NCBI GenBank assembly: GCA_964035575.1 | Contig: OZ037881.1 | Span: 186,001 to 250,000, forward strand | Length of the DNA: 64,000 nt | Reading direction: 5' to 3' | Source: Rhynchopus sp. YZ270_cl-10 | Taxonomy: Eukaryota; Euglenozoa; Diplonemea; Diplonemida; Diplonemidae | Part shown: in pieces, positions 20,519 to 31,583 of the stretch | Numbering within the stretch: the stretch's first letter is position 1 | How the letters are laid out: the number at the start of each line of letters is the position of its first letter | Translations under genes and position numbers: made by a program | Notes under the pieces: model-generated | What the model saw: only the letters and a program-made list of their open reading frames with translations | What the model was told of the DNA's origin: nothing | Database searches by the model: none

Positions 20519-21826
20519 TCACGCTCCGCTTTCTTCTGCAATGAACCCATCATACTCGAACTGCTCAGGTGGACACCACCCATGCCCCTTTGTGTGCATT
20601 GTTGCCGGATTGTAGTCTTTCCACACACCATAGTCACGGTCGTGTGTGAACGATGTGCACACAGGGTCTGGCGGGGATGACTCCTTTTGGTAGGGTGGGG
20701 TGCGGTGCTCGCGTGATTTGCGGTATTCACTGGAGCGCAGCCACATGATCAGGTTGGTCCGCTCCCCTTCTGATATGTCCTCTGACCCATGCCGCAGACG
20801 CCCTCTGTGCACGAGGCATGTCCCCACCTTGTGTGCCACCTGTGCTCTCAGCTTTCTGTGCTGTGCGTCGCCCAGGTGTCCGCAGAAGTTCAGTTTCGCG
20901 CCTTTGAAATCCCTCCCTAGGCAAACGTTGAGGGTGATTTCGCTGTCATCAGTGTGCATGTCGAGACCACGGTCTTCACCCATTTTGTATTTCACTGTGA
21001 AAGAGTGGTTTGAGTCCAATTCGCTCTCATCAGGGAAGAGCCGGCGCACCACCTTCAAAAGGTACGTAGTGATGAGCTCGTCCAGCACAGCCCCCAGGCC
21101 CACCTGCTCCATCACGACCCCATAGTTGTTCATGCTGTTAGGTCTGGTAAGACCTACGTTGGGATGCTGTGCTGCGTATTCATTCAAAGCCTCTGTCTCA
21201 TCAAGCATGTGGTCGCAGAAGGCCGGCGTGAACAGAGGAAATGAATACAACTCGTTGGGGAGGATCTCTGTGAAGGCGGCTTTGTTCTCAAAGATGAGGG
21301 CAAGGAAGTCGGGGGCGAACCATGACGGGTCGAAGCCTTTCTCAAATGCGGCAAAGAGTTCCGGAAAGCGGCGATACGGTTTGTACACCACACCGAGAGA
21401 GGGCACGTTGTGTGTATGCAACACACGAACCATCTCGTTGACTGCGGAAAGTACCGGGTTAGCATGCACCGCACGGTCTGCGACACGGAGGCACAGTCCC
21501 GGCAAGCTTCCGTCCTCCCCCACCTCGCTATGAAGGACCTGAGTCAGAAAGCGTGCATCCGCCACAGCCAGGTGTGTGTCCACCACCACACCAGCCTTGT
21601 ATATCTGTCCACGCACCTTTAGGAACAGCAGTATCCGCCACTTCCCATGTGCATCGTCTGTACGGGTAAAGCTCCCATCTCGCCCCGTTTCCCATCGCAA
21701 AGCCACCGGCGGGTCAATTCGAGCTACCGTCCCAGCTTTGTACAGGCTAACCCCAGTCAGGTGTGTCCACTCACAAATCTGTGAATATATGGTAGGTGGC
21801 TCATGGCTGTGTAGCTTTTTGAACAT
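20519..21826 (-). CDS. OGFOD2: OGFOD2-type 2-oxoglutarate/Fe(II) dioxygenase
   Basis: A single exon of 435 residues from the ATG at 21826; an upstream extension of the frame has no ATG. The C-terminal half follows the OGFOD2 pattern closely: SMNNYGVV at 231-238, VKYKMGEDRGLDMHTDDSEI, and VHRGRLRHGSEDISEGERTN. His291 and Asp293 of the HxD motif with His346 should bind iron; Arg356, ten residues on, should bind 2-oxoglutarate. All are present, so an active oxygenase is predicted. The family is related to prolyl and lysyl hydroxylases, but the substrate of OGFOD2 is not established. There is no signal peptide, so it is likely cytosolic or nuclear. The N-terminal 190 residues are less conserved. 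The C-terminus adds about 60 polar residues. Confidence 0.88.
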   Translation of the reverse strand: MFKKLHSHEPPTIYSQICEWTHLTGVSLYKAGTVARIDPPVALRWETGRDGSFTRTDDAHGKWRILLFLKVRGQIYKAGVVVDTHLAVADARFLTQVLHSEVGEDGSLPGLCLRVADRAVHANPVLSAVNEMVRVLHTHNVPSLGVVYKPYRRFPELFAAFEKGFDPSWFAPDFLALIFENKAAFTEILPNELYSFPLFTPAFCDHMLDETEALNEYAAQHPNVGLTRPNSMNNYGVVMEQVGLGAVLDELITTYLLKVVRRLFPDESELDSNHSFTVKYKMGEDRGLDMHTDDSEITLNVCLGRDFKGAKLNFCGHLGDAQHRKLRAQVAHKVGTCLVHRGRLRHGSEDISEGERTNLIMWLRSSEYRKSREHRTPPYQKESSPPDPVCTSFTHDRDYGVWKDYNPATMHTKGHGWCPPEQFEYDGFIAEESGA

Positions 21827-23774
21827 TAGAAGAAAGTAAAAAACAAAGAAAAACAACAAAAAAAGGCCTGCAGCAGGGTGTTTCGCTAGGAGGGGGAAAG
21901 GTAAAAGGAAGAAATAGAAAACGACTTCAGGATATGACAGTTAAATGAAATAAAGAAAACACTTTTTCGTTTACCAAAATGCAGAAAAACAAAAAGACAA
22001 GAAAACACTTTTTCGTTTATCGCACCGCAAAAGGATTGTGTTTTTCACTGATGAATGTGAGTGATGTTAGTGGAAAAACAATACGCTAAAGCGGGCACGC
22101 ACCATCCGTCGTTTTCCATTTCTATTCGTCAATGCTTGATAACACAAAAAAAAAAAAGGGCGTTTTTTTCCCCCCCCGTTGATTGTTCAATTACCCTGGA
22201 GGGGAGGAGACTGCCGATCGTATCGGAGGAACTATTTCTCCTTTTAAGGTACGCTTTTGTAGGTATAAAAACAAGAGCATATTTTTTCGCATTCTCGGCG
22301 TCGTCATTTTTGTTACGCCAAATGAAGGAAAGACGACATACCCCTGTCCAACATGCAGGATGCTGTGCACCTGCACCAAGGGGTAGCAAGTCTGACTCTC
22401 TGTCCAATACCGGAGAAAGGAGCAACTAGGGCTCCTCAATGGATTTTGAACTATCTTGCAGAACTGCAGAAAATGAACGAGCGGGAAACAAAAGCAAGAA
22501 AACGCAAACAAAAAAATGAAGGATGGGGATGATGGTCCTCAAGGAGACACACACACAACCCACTCACATCTTCAAAAAGAAACAAAAGAAAGGTTGGCGA
22601 GATGACCCTAAGCCTCTCAATGCTAAGTCACCTTCATCGAAAACAACTTTCTCAAAGGGTGGGGGTTTGACAGAATAAAACAACAGGACCACAGAAACCT
22701 AATATGCCGCTACAAAGGCAATCCTTGAAAGCATCTCTCGTTCTGTTGTTCCAATGGAATATGCTACAGGGAGTCGGAGGGTGTTGCTGTGGTATCGTCA
22801 CAGCACTAAAAGGAGCAGGCTGTGGACACAATCCCAAAGATTAGGGATATCACAGAACGGCGCAGTACATCAGAGCGGCGGAAACTGGCCTAAAAAAGAA
22901 TGCGATTAAAAGACAGAAGACAATGTGGAAGATGGCTGTGCCTCAAATGGACACACAATCACCAGAAAAAAAAAAAGAAAAAAGAAAAAAGAGATGTTTT
23001 GTAAGTTGAACCTAAGCCCCCGAGTGCTCGGTGTACAAATGAAAGCGACAAAGCAATATCGAACAACCAAAAAAAAGCAAATATCGTCAAGATCAACCAA
23101 ACAGAGTCGTATGCAATAGCAAAAATGGCAAAGGGTGTGGTAATGAGTGCGCAAAATTTGCAAAGATAAGGTGAACCTTTGAAAGGTGCAGAACGCCTCA
23201 AATAGTCAGACATCAGCAAAAGCCTGAAGTCTCCGTTAGCACCCTTCGCCCGTTCTAAGCGCCTCCGCTTCGTTGATTGATATGATTTTTTTTTCTTCTT
23301 CGTTGTTCTGTATTCCTCAACTATTCGTTCAAATGCAGGGGGAAAGAAGAAAGAAGAAAGAGAGAAGAAGAGAAAAGGAACAGTTCCTTTTCCTGTCGCT
23401 CACTGTGGCCTTTCCTAGTTACAGGTTTTTTACTAGGCGGACCAAAAAACCACGCCAAAAAGCCTGCAATCCAAAAAGAACCAAAGAAAAGCGGTGTGTG
23501 TTCGGTACACCCAACAGCAGTCCTGCATTGCACCTAACTAAAATGACACACTACAACTGGAATGAAATGCGGTGATAAAACAACACCCACACGTATAAAG
23601 AAGAAGGAACACTTGAAAGTTTGATGTGCCTCGCGTGCACAAAAAGAAGGAATAAGTGTGAGACAGGGTGGAGAAAACGGAACTGCACTCCAAAATATCG
23701 GGCAGCATGAACGCTCTCTCCTTTAGAAAAGATGATATCATTCTCCCTGTCAGTGCGAACGCCAACCTCCAACT
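21827..23774. other. Gene-free stretch of about 1.9 kb
   Basis: A/T-rich DNA with no convincing coding frame. Two copies of the dispersed stem-loop repeat occur, at about 22598-22632 (GATGACCCTAAGC...GCTAAG) and 23001-23035 (GTTGAACCTAAGC...). There are several A-runs on the plus strand. The part near 21830-22000 should include the OGFOD2 promoter. No tRNA, rRNA or transposon ends were recognised. Confidence 0.5.
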
Positions 23775-23802
23775 CTAGATGTCAACACACGTCCAGGTCA
23801 GC

Positions 23803-24546
23803 TCAAAGCCGCTCCTGGTCACGAAGGAGTCGGAATTGAAGTGCACCAAGGCACCACCAGCCACGTCCATGCTTGTCGGTGTGTGCACTCAGCCCCCCGG
23901 TGGAGCCAATCAAACGGAAGGGTGCGTTGATAGCGACCTGCCCGTATTCAAGCTGGAAGGCCCACATCGGGTAGTGCATGATCCCACGGTAGTCGTACTT
24001 CCCCAGGTCACGCCCAGTCCACATCTTTGCGAACTGGCTCAGCTTCGCCGTCTGAATCACGGTTGTGTTCACAACCACAAAGTCGTCACGGTCACGTCTC
24101 TTCTGCTCGTGGTCAAGCCCAAGGTCGTGTCCGATCTCGTGCACAGCTGTTCTGTGGGGACAGCCCGGTCTCAGCGAGATTCTGTTCCTCCCGTTCTGCG
24201 CACCCACTGCCGCCACATAGCACCCACTTCCAGACCAGAACTCCATCCACATTGGCTTGGCCTCGCACTCCGCCAGACTCGCGCACGCCACGAAGCGAAG
24301 ACACGTCTTCTCCTCAAAGTGTCGGATTGCGTACAGGATACGAGAGTCCCCCGCACTCAGCGGCGTCTGCCCCTCGTACGCATCTGTTGTGTTGATCCAC
24401 CACGGGATCAGCTCACCGACAGGCCACAGCCCCTTCGGCCCGTCCGTGCTCGACGCAGCCTGCACAGCCCCGTCACGGCCATGTCCTGACACGTCTGCAA
24501 CCTGCAGCAGCAACACTGTGCTCAGCAGTGTTTTCATTGTTGCCAT
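23803..24546 (-). CDS. Astacin-family (M12A) zinc metalloprotease, secreted, tail out of frame
   Basis: 247 residues from the ATG at 24546. Residues 1-22 are a signal peptide. The zinc site HEIGHDLGLDHEQ (136-148) gives ligands His136, His140 and His146 with catalytic Glu137; the Met-turn is MHYP with Met190. These are hallmarks of astacins. Cysteines at 82, 88, 94, 109 and 129 are compatible with the family's disulfides. The frame ends at 23803 in non-astacin sequence. In a neighbouring frame the DNA continues to a TAG at 23775 and encodes a stretch like the last strands of a CUB domain (LVHFNSDSFVTRSGFELTW), a common partner of astacins. Either a one-base shift lies near 23830-23890 or the gene has lost its tail. 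The protease core itself looks intact. Confidence 0.82.
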   Translation of the reverse strand: MATMKTLLSTVLLLQVADVSGHGRDGAVQAASSTDGPKGLWPVGELIPWWINTTDAYEGQTPLSAGDSRILYAIRHFEEKTCLRFVACASLAECEAKPMWMEFWSGSGCYVAAVGAQNGRNRISLRPGCPHRTAVHEIGHDLGLDHEQKRRDRDDFVVVNTTVIQTAKLSQFAKMWTGRDLGKYDYRGIMHYPMWAFQLEYGQVAINAPFRLIGSTGGLSAHTDKHGRGWWCLGALQFRLLRDQERL

Positions 24547-24943
24547 GTTTGGTACGGTGATATCTGTGTTTCGGGATGCAGGGTTGCTCAGTAGTCGTAA
24601 AGGTAGAATTCTTGAAATTGGGGGACAGGGGGGTTTTATTTTGTTCTGTTTTCAGCACCAACAGCAAAAAAAAAGTCCTTTCCTCTGACCTCTCTGTTCC
24701 TAATGATAAAAACAAAACGTTTTTTTATTCCTCCTCACTAACCCCCCATCCAACTCTCCCCCTATCCCGCCCCTCCCACGCTCCGATTTTGATGAATAAC
24801 AAAAAAAACCTCCCCTTTGCCGTTTGGGCTAGGGACAAGAAAAAAACAACCGTTTTTGGCGGTTATTGTGACGGGAGAAAAACAATGGGGCGGCGAAACG
24901 ATTTCGAAGCGTAAAAGGGCGAACTTCTTACTTCCCTTTAGGC
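24547..24943. other. Intergenic, no gene seen
   Basis: The spacer between the astacin and eS7 genes, with A- and C-rich runs. It should contain the astacin promoter and the eS7 3' region. No repeat family copy was recognised. Confidence 0.5.
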
Positions 24944-25534
24944 TCATGCGGTGACCTGCTGGAGGGCAGCGTTGGACATGAATCCGAAGGTGATGGTGCG
25001 GCCGGTGAGCTTGTTGTAGGCGGCAGCGAAGGTGTCGATCTTGCTGTTGATCTTCTCCTGGTCCTTGGCCTCCAGGTAGATCTTGGTGTGCTTGGAGCCG
25101 TCGGTGAGCTGGCGGGTGCGCTTTCCGCAGATCTCGCTGGGGTAGCAGATGTCGTCAAGGACGGCCTCGTGGACAGCCTTCATGGTGCGGCTGCGCACGC
25201 TCATCTTCTTGGCGGTCACGATCTGACGCTCGATCTTCCTCTGTGCCACGAAGAGCACGTTCTTGTGCATCTTCTTCTCAAGGGTTGCGACAAGCGCCTT
25301 CTGCACCTTGTGAACCTTGCGGACGTAACGCAGGGGGTAGAACACCACAACAGCGGTCTTGGTGGCGGACACCTCGATCTCTCTCGCGGAGTTGATGGTG
25401 AACCCGGTCAGGGCCGCCTTCAGGTTCTTCGACTCCTGCTCCAGGTCGTACAGAGCCTGGGCAGCCTGGATCTCAAGCTCGGTGGCGTCAGTGCGACGCG
25501 ACTTACGGATCTTCTTCAGAGCGGTGGTGGACAT
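24944..25534 (-). CDS. RPS7: 40S ribosomal protein S7 (eS7)
   Basis: A single exon of 196 residues, the normal length of eS7 (about 190-195). It matches the family throughout: PLRYVRKVHKVQKALVATLE, then KNVLFVAQRKI, SRTMKAVHEAVLDDICYPSE, the IxGKR...DGS core and a C-terminal KLTGRTITFGF. It is a structural protein of the small cytosolic ribosomal subunit and is needed for pre-18S rRNA processing. The ATG at 25534 (MSTTALKKIRK) gives the expected N-terminus. The open frame runs further upstream to 25717, but that part is hydrophobic low-complexity leader. Codon use is strongly biased to C and G endings, as expected for a highly expressed gene. Confidence 0.96.
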   Translation of the reverse strand: MSTTALKKIRKSRRTDATELEIQAAQALYDLEQESKNLKAALTGFTINSAREIEVSATKTAVVVFYPLRYVRKVHKVQKALVATLEKKMHKNVLFVAQRKIERQIVTAKKMSVRSRTMKAVHEAVLDDICYPSEICGKRTRQLTDGSKHTKIYLEAKDQEKINSKIDTFAAAYNKLTGRTITFGFMSNAALQQVTA

Positions 25535-25742
25535 TTTGTTGTTTTTTTTGTTTTGTATTTGCTGTTTGGTGGGGTGGTTTATTATAAAAACATAAAGTAG
25601 GAACGCTGCATCGAGGAAGAACAAGAGGGACCGCAGAGCAGAGCTCGCACCGCATTCAATAAATACGGACATAGGAACACATCGACGCCAACATTGCAAA
25701 AAAAACCCCCCCCCCACCTTTTTTTTATCGTTATCACACTAT

Positions 25743-28700
25743 CTAGAACCCTTCCGTGAAACACTTAGCGTACTCTAACACTGTCCCACGGTGTGGGTGG
25801 GTGAGCACCGCGAGGTTCGTTGGTGTGTTTGGCACGTACGTGACTGCCTGGATGGGGGAGGTGTCTGGCTCGTACTCCGCCACGATGGCGCCTGTCACTG
25901 TGTTGTATCCCAGGACGCTGTGTTCGGTGGCTGCGAAGAGTGCAGAGGGTGTAAGCAGGAGCGACGACGGGACGAAGCCCTGCAAAGGCGATGACCCCCC
26001 AGAAGCAAAGCTCGCACCCGTGGGCGCAACCGGTGCAGGCACCTTCCACAGGGGTGTGCCGACCCGACGCATGTCCAGCATCATAAGCTGCTCCCTGCAC
26101 AGCAGCGCCACCATCCCACCCGCATCGCACGAATGCCGCCCCACAAACACAACACCATAAGCATCGTCGCAGTCGTGCCGCATCACAGACCCACCACAGA
26201 GGCTTCTCGTATCGTACACCTGTTTGGTTGGGTTTGGGTCAGGGGAAAAAGGAGAAAGGTGGTCATACCAAAAGACTCTCCCCAGAGCAGGTTCCCAACA
26301 GATTGGACCCCACTTCACCCCATTTCACGTCTGTCACCGCACTCTGGTGTTCCATAAGAACAGGCTCGACGTGGGTGAGCATGCCACGCCCTGCGTCGAC
26401 GCTGTACAGCGCGACTGTGCCGTGTTCGGAGCCGACTGCGAGCTGGCGGTCGGCCCCTGCAGAGAGGGAGAGTGCGGTGGGCACACCGGAGGCACCTGTG
26501 CCGCAGGTCGCACCACACTCGACACGTTCCTCCATGCGGCCAGAGTCGAGCCCAAAGCAGTACACATGCTCGTCCTCTGAGCCAGCGATGAGCAGACGGT
26601 TCTCAATACCACCCACAACACTTCCTTCCACAGACTCGTCGTCCACCTGAAGGGGGGAGGGGTGTGTGATGTGATAGAGAAAGGTCGGTGAGATGAGCCT
26701 GAAGGGAAGGGGGGCGCAGCATACCACCAAGGACGTGAGGCTGTGGACACCCATCTGTAATGTCCGTAGACGAGCGCCGTTCTGCGTGTCTACGATGGGG
26801 AGCTGCCCGCTCTCGCCTGCGATGAAGACTGCGTTGAGCTGTATTGTGAGCAGGGTTTTGAATAAACAAACATGGAAAGACATACACAAGAGTCGTCGCA
26901 GGTGTCGGAGCTGCGCTTCACGACGCGTTCGATTTTGCTTCCAGTTGGCGGGTGGAGCTCTGCGTACGCGACGTGCATGAGGCGTTGCATCCAGTCGGGG
27001 ACACGGTTTTCGAAGCGCATCCCGACTGCGTGGGTTGCGTTCTTGCGCATGCAGTCGACGGCGGAGACGCAGGTGAAGCGTGCAGCGTCCTCACGCATGA
27101 CGCCCTCCACCTCGCTCGCGCACACTGTGTCCACTGCCGTGTGCGTAGTGTCTTCGCGTGACAGAAGCACTGCCGCGTCCTCCTCCAGCTCCGCACGCAA
27201 GTCAAGCGTCTCGGGAAGGCTTTCGTCGCCGCTCGCGAGGCTCCCCCGCTGCACCGGACTGCGCCCAAGACTCGCCCGCAGGCTGAACGAGCTGTTCACC
27301 GGCGCAAACATCGTCGGGTCGCGGTGGCCTTGGGTGGTCGGGCTTTCCTTACTCCCGAAGGAGAGGTTTGCGTGCAGCTTTGTGGGCGACGTCACGATGA
27401 CGGAGTTCAGCTTTGTGATCGGCTGCAAGGACCCGGTTACGCGGGTGTGCTTGCGCCGCCGCTTTGTGTTGGCACCCTCCGCTAGCGGTGCACGCGAAGG
27501 ATGAGGTGCCTTGAAGATCTGGATCGGTGACTGCCCAAACTCTCGGATCTGCAGCTCCTCTGCAGGCGAAGGCGGCGACGACGACGAGAACATTGCTGTA
27601 CGCGCACCACCCCCAGCACCGGCACCACGGTACCCATACGACAACGGATGAAACAGGTTGTCACACCGGTCCGCCCTTTCGCCCCTCGCATTGCACCCAA
27701 AGATCAAATCAATCCATCCACCTATGTTCTGCGAGACATACTCAGACTCCAACGCCTCACGGTTCTTTTGAATGAAGTCCTGCGCATTGTCGGCCCACTT
27801 CGGGAGGATCACTTTCTTCGGAACCGGCTCTGCTTTGCCTGCGTCAGACTCATCCTCGATCTCGCCTAGGTCAAGCGTGGCTGTCTCAAGAAACGACCCA
27901 TCACCGTTAAAGAACTGTGGGATCAACTCTTTCACATCGTTCGTGAGGGTGTTCACATTCTTCCAACACTGCGCGACCGAGGTGAACATACGGTTACCTT
28001 TGTCAAACTTTCCGTTGTGCAGGAAGAGCATCCATTCCGGATGGTCGCGAACCAAATAATACAACACATAAGTCGGTGTCGAGTAGTGCGTCCCATAGAG
28101 ATACGGCTCGTTTGAGTCAGCCTTACGCTTCTTGAACGCCTGCAGCCGCGTCTCTGTCAAGGCACCAATCGGCTTGCTCAGGTTCCGATACGTTGCAGGG
28201 TCCTCCAGGTCAAGCGTCTCTGAAGTATAGTCTGCTATGATCCACGGCATGATGGGGTACTGTGATGAGGAGGGGAGGGGAGGGGTGTAGGCCTAGCTTG
28301 AAGGGGGGTGGGAGTACAAACCTGGGATAAGTCGTTTAATGATCTGCCAGCCGCCCAATTGATGCTAAGAAGGTACTCATACGTCGACATATGGCGTGAA
28401 AGCCACTTCTCCTGCATCGCCTGCACGGTGTTGCTCTGTTGAAAAAAAAATGTTAGAAAAATGCAATATCACCCAAATATACCTTGATCACCGGCACCGG
28501 AGTATCCTTCGCAAGAATCGACCAGAGCTGGTTGCACGCCGCCTCCGACTGAAACGAAAGCAGCAGAGTCTGCTCGTTTCCGTTCTGCTCCTCCTCTTCC
28601 TCCTCCTCTTCTTCATCCTCTTCCTCGTCGCCGAACGAAAACTTTGGTGAGGACGGCTCTGCACTGGCACGCCTCGACTGCACTGTGTAGTGGAACACTA

Positions 28701-29343
28701 TCGACGTCTCTTGGAAGTATAGTCTACGCCGGGCACAACGACTGACATCTGAGAAGAACACCTTTTGCAGCGGCACACCATCCAGGCTTTCATGAAGACC
28801 TATGTACAGACAGCGCTGGGTCACCACGAGGTTGCCACGTATCGACCGCAGCGGAATATGCTTCACTACAGGAAGCTCGAGAAGAACCTGCTCTGTGACA
28901 GACCCGATCCACGAATAGTCAAACACAACCGGCGGCGGTTCATAAGATTGGTTCAGCGTATGCAAACTGAGAAGATCCTGAAGCTTAGCAAAATATGAGG
29001 TAGACTGTTCCCACTGTAGTGTCAAATGGTGCTCTGCCCCAGTCGTCTCCCGCCGTACATGAGGTGCTAAAATACCATTTTTCAACAAATGGATGACGTA
29101 CCGGGTGTGCACCACGATGGTCTCCTCTTTCATGCCTATTCCACTTATCGCACAAAAAGGGATTTTAATAATCGGGTCCGCAGACGACTTTCCATCAACA
29201 TACAGCGCACGAGTCCCCAACCGCAATTTCCCTTGAATCCGTGGATCAGATTCCTTCGAAGCAGACACCAATGTATAAGCACCAAGCACATCACACACAA
29301 ACTCCTCCCCATCCTCTAAGCTCAACAAGCTGAACCGTTCCAT
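25743..29343 (-). CDS. NSMAF: NSMAF/FAN homologue: GRAM/PH-BEACH-WD40 protein, six exons
   Basis: Six exons: 29343-28483, 28435-28322, 28259-26886, 26838-26725, 26646-26269 and 26219-25743, all joined in phase 0, giving 1105 residues (human FAN 917). Residues 1-287 resemble FAN's N-terminal GRAM/PH region (ERFSLLSLEDGEEF, PIIKIPF). The BEACH domain begins in exon 2 (YEYLLSINWAAGRSLNDLSQ) and continues YPIMPWIIADY...LSKPIGAL...YLYGTHYSTP...ELIPQFF...YVSQNIGGWIDLIFG. The C-terminal 500 residues are diverged WD40 repeats with a low-complexity insert near 510-560. FAN couples the TNF receptor to neutral sphingomyelinase in animals; in protists BEACH proteins act in membrane traffic, the more likely role here. 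Intron 2 starts GTTTGT, unlike the usual GTATG. Confidence 0.92.
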
Positions 29344-30703
29344 TTTTGTGTAAAATTCAAAGTACTAGGATGCACCGGTTTACCCCATTTGGGGGAAGGG
29401 GATGGTTTTCCTGTGAGGAGAAATATTTTTTGGTGTAAGTTTTCAGAAAAATGATGAACATTTGAAAAATTGGTTGGTCAGTGTAGTCGTTTCAGAATCT
29501 CTCATCTCTTGGTGTGGCTGAGTCCAAAAAAAAGGTCACTTCGTTCAGGTCTTTGTCAGGATGCGTTTTTTTTTTTTTTTGGCTTTTTCAGCCACATCCT
29601 CTCGTTTTGCTTGTTTTGGAAGGGAAAAAAAAAAATCCGCTATATTTTTAAAAATACGCGTTTTGTTCACAAAAGAAAACAAAAAGCACGCACACACCAT
29701 CCCCTCCCCTATACCGAGGCAAGCAAAAAAGACAAAAATCGAGAACCCACAAAAGGGGGAAATGGGAAAAAACCGGCCGGAAAATAAAATAGAGAAAACT
29801 TCGGTAAAGATGAATGTGCCCCTCTCATGCACACATAGCATTACTATCGTTGTCGCGCTGGATTACGCGGCATAAATAAAGTGAAGTTGACAGTGCAAAA
29901 CGCCTCTGGGACGCACGCACCTTTGTTACGATGTGTGCACCTCTTAAAGTGCACACATCTTTAAAAAAATGTGAAGCTGCCAGTGCAAAACGACTCTGGG
30001 TGACGCAGGCACTGACGCCTGCGGTTGGCCAACAAGATAAGGTACTAAAAGATGTGGGGGGAAAAGGGACCCTAATGACTTCCCCGTAACGTAGTGCGAA
30101 AAGGGGGGCGGTACACAACCTCTCGGTCGGAGCCGGCGTTTCCCACATTCCACTGAAGAGAAAAAATACTGGAGTGCACAAATCTATTTAAAAAACAAGT
30201 TTATACAATGCACCCTGAGTCAACATCTTGAAAAAGTAATTTGGGTAGGCATGATGACCTGCGCCTCTCTGCTTGGTCACCTTCCTTGAAGGATGCCTTC
30301 CCCTTGTCAGCTCACAAACATATATCCCCAACTTTCACAGGGAACAACAGGGGTACCCACCAACATGAGGTTAGTGTGATGTTGAGGGTTTTGAGTGGGG
30401 TTTTTATGAAATTTTTTTTTGTTTTGGTTACGTTTGCCTTGTTTTGTACACTCTTTTTTTGTGGGTGTTGCATTCGTCCTTTTATTTCTTAAAAAAAAGC
30501 GAGATGAACCTAAGCCTCTCGATGCTTAGCCACCTAAAAGGTGAACGATGAAGGAGCCTCATATGCACGAACATCATATGTCCATCTTTATTTACGCACC
30601 ACTTTGCGGAAAGTGTCAACGTCGTTCACTCACCCAACAGTGCCCCGCAACACCACCACCCAACAGAAGATAATGTATGGAAGCGGCAACACATTAAACA
30701 AGA

Positions 30704-30861
30704 AGCGGGGTACTGGTGGCAGTATTGTGATGGGAGCCCATTGGAATACGCAAAATACATCAAAATACATCACAATACACGGTGTATTGTGATGTATTTT
30801 GTATGTACTTTACGTATTCCAATGGGCTCCCATCACAATACTGCCACCATTAAAGCGGGGT
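30704..30861. mobile_element. Long palindrome, MITE-like, flanked by AGCGGGGT
   Basis: Arms at 30714-30781 and 30782-30849 are near-perfect reverse complements over about 68 bp (outer ends TGGTGGCAGTATTGTGATGG and its complement) with almost no loop. The 8-bp sequence AGCGGGGT occurs at 30704-30711 and 30854-30861, a few bases outside the arms, and may be a target duplication with small end deletions. It has no coding capacity. It would form a very stable hairpin in single-stranded DNA or RNA. Confidence 0.6.
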
Positions 30862-31313
30862 GAGAGAACGGTACATAAACACTTTTTGCTTTTCTTTTGC
30901 TTAGGACCCGACATAAAGGCAAAATTTTCTTATCCGATGAAGTGCACCTTTTTTTTTGATTGAGTGGAGAAACAGTAGAATAGTTAGCACCGTCGCCGAT
31001 GAAAAAGATAATAAATAAGGCACCCCTTTTGTCTCTCTCTTTGTGTCATCTTTTTGAACGGATGATTGTAGTGCATTGAACTGTGGGAAAAAAGAAGCAA
31101 AAATATAAAAAAAAATGTGCACATCATGGATATAGCTTGCGTCAAGATGAGATAAAATGATTTGACGACTTCTAACGGAAAGATAACATAGGGAAAGACC
31201 TTTTGGGGGGAAACTTGAAAGATGAATGGATCTGTTCTGTGTCGAGACATCTTCAATGGAGAAAGGTTTGATGAAGTGAACGTCATAAGCTTTGAATGAT
31301 GGCGTACGTCATC

Positions 31314-31424
31314 TATAACCATCTGATTTTTACCTCGCGAATAGGCGCGTATAGGGAGCCTGTAGATACGGCCCTATACGGCCCTATACGCGCCTATACG
31401 CGGGGTAAAAATCAGGTGGTATAA
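31314..31424. repeat. Imperfect palindrome of about 110 bp, MITE-like
   Basis: The left arm CTGATTTTTACC...GGCGCGTATAGGG pairs with the right arm CCCTATACGCGCC...GGTAAAAATCAG. Inside, GGCCCTATAC is repeated twice. The ends run into TATA on both sides. I cannot define a clear target duplication. No coding capacity. Confidence 0.6.
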
Positions 31425-31477
31425 AAGAAACCTTGAAAAAAAAAATCATGATATGATGGTGCTCCGGGAGGGGTCGA

Positions 31478-31583
31478 TATTGACAGGTCGCTGACACAGG
31501 GACTCAATACACACACCCCCTGATATTGACAGGTCGCCGACAGGTTGTGACACGTCGCTGACAGGTCGTTGACCGACTTCCGA
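31478..31583. repeat. GACAGGTCGC minisatellite
   Basis: Several variants of a 10-12 bp unit (TTGACAGGTCGCTGACA, TTGACAGGTCGCCGACAGG, TGACACGTCGCTGACAGG) occur in two clusters separated by about 30 bp. No gene overlaps it. Confidence 0.6.

Noticed and set aside
22129-22425. 98-codon minus-strand ORF
   Set aside because: No domain, no splice context and composition like the surrounding spacer.
25535-25717. N-terminal extension of eS7
   Set aside because: eS7 starts at MSTTALKK in comparison with the family; the extra part is hydrophobic leader sequence.
30501-30535. Box C/D snoRNA
   Set aside because: GATGAACC resembles box C, but no matching box D and guide layout is present in the repeat copies.
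31314-31424. Tc1/mariner MITE with TA duplication
   Set aside because: The palindrome ends run into TATA on both sides, so neither the end nor the duplication can be fixed.
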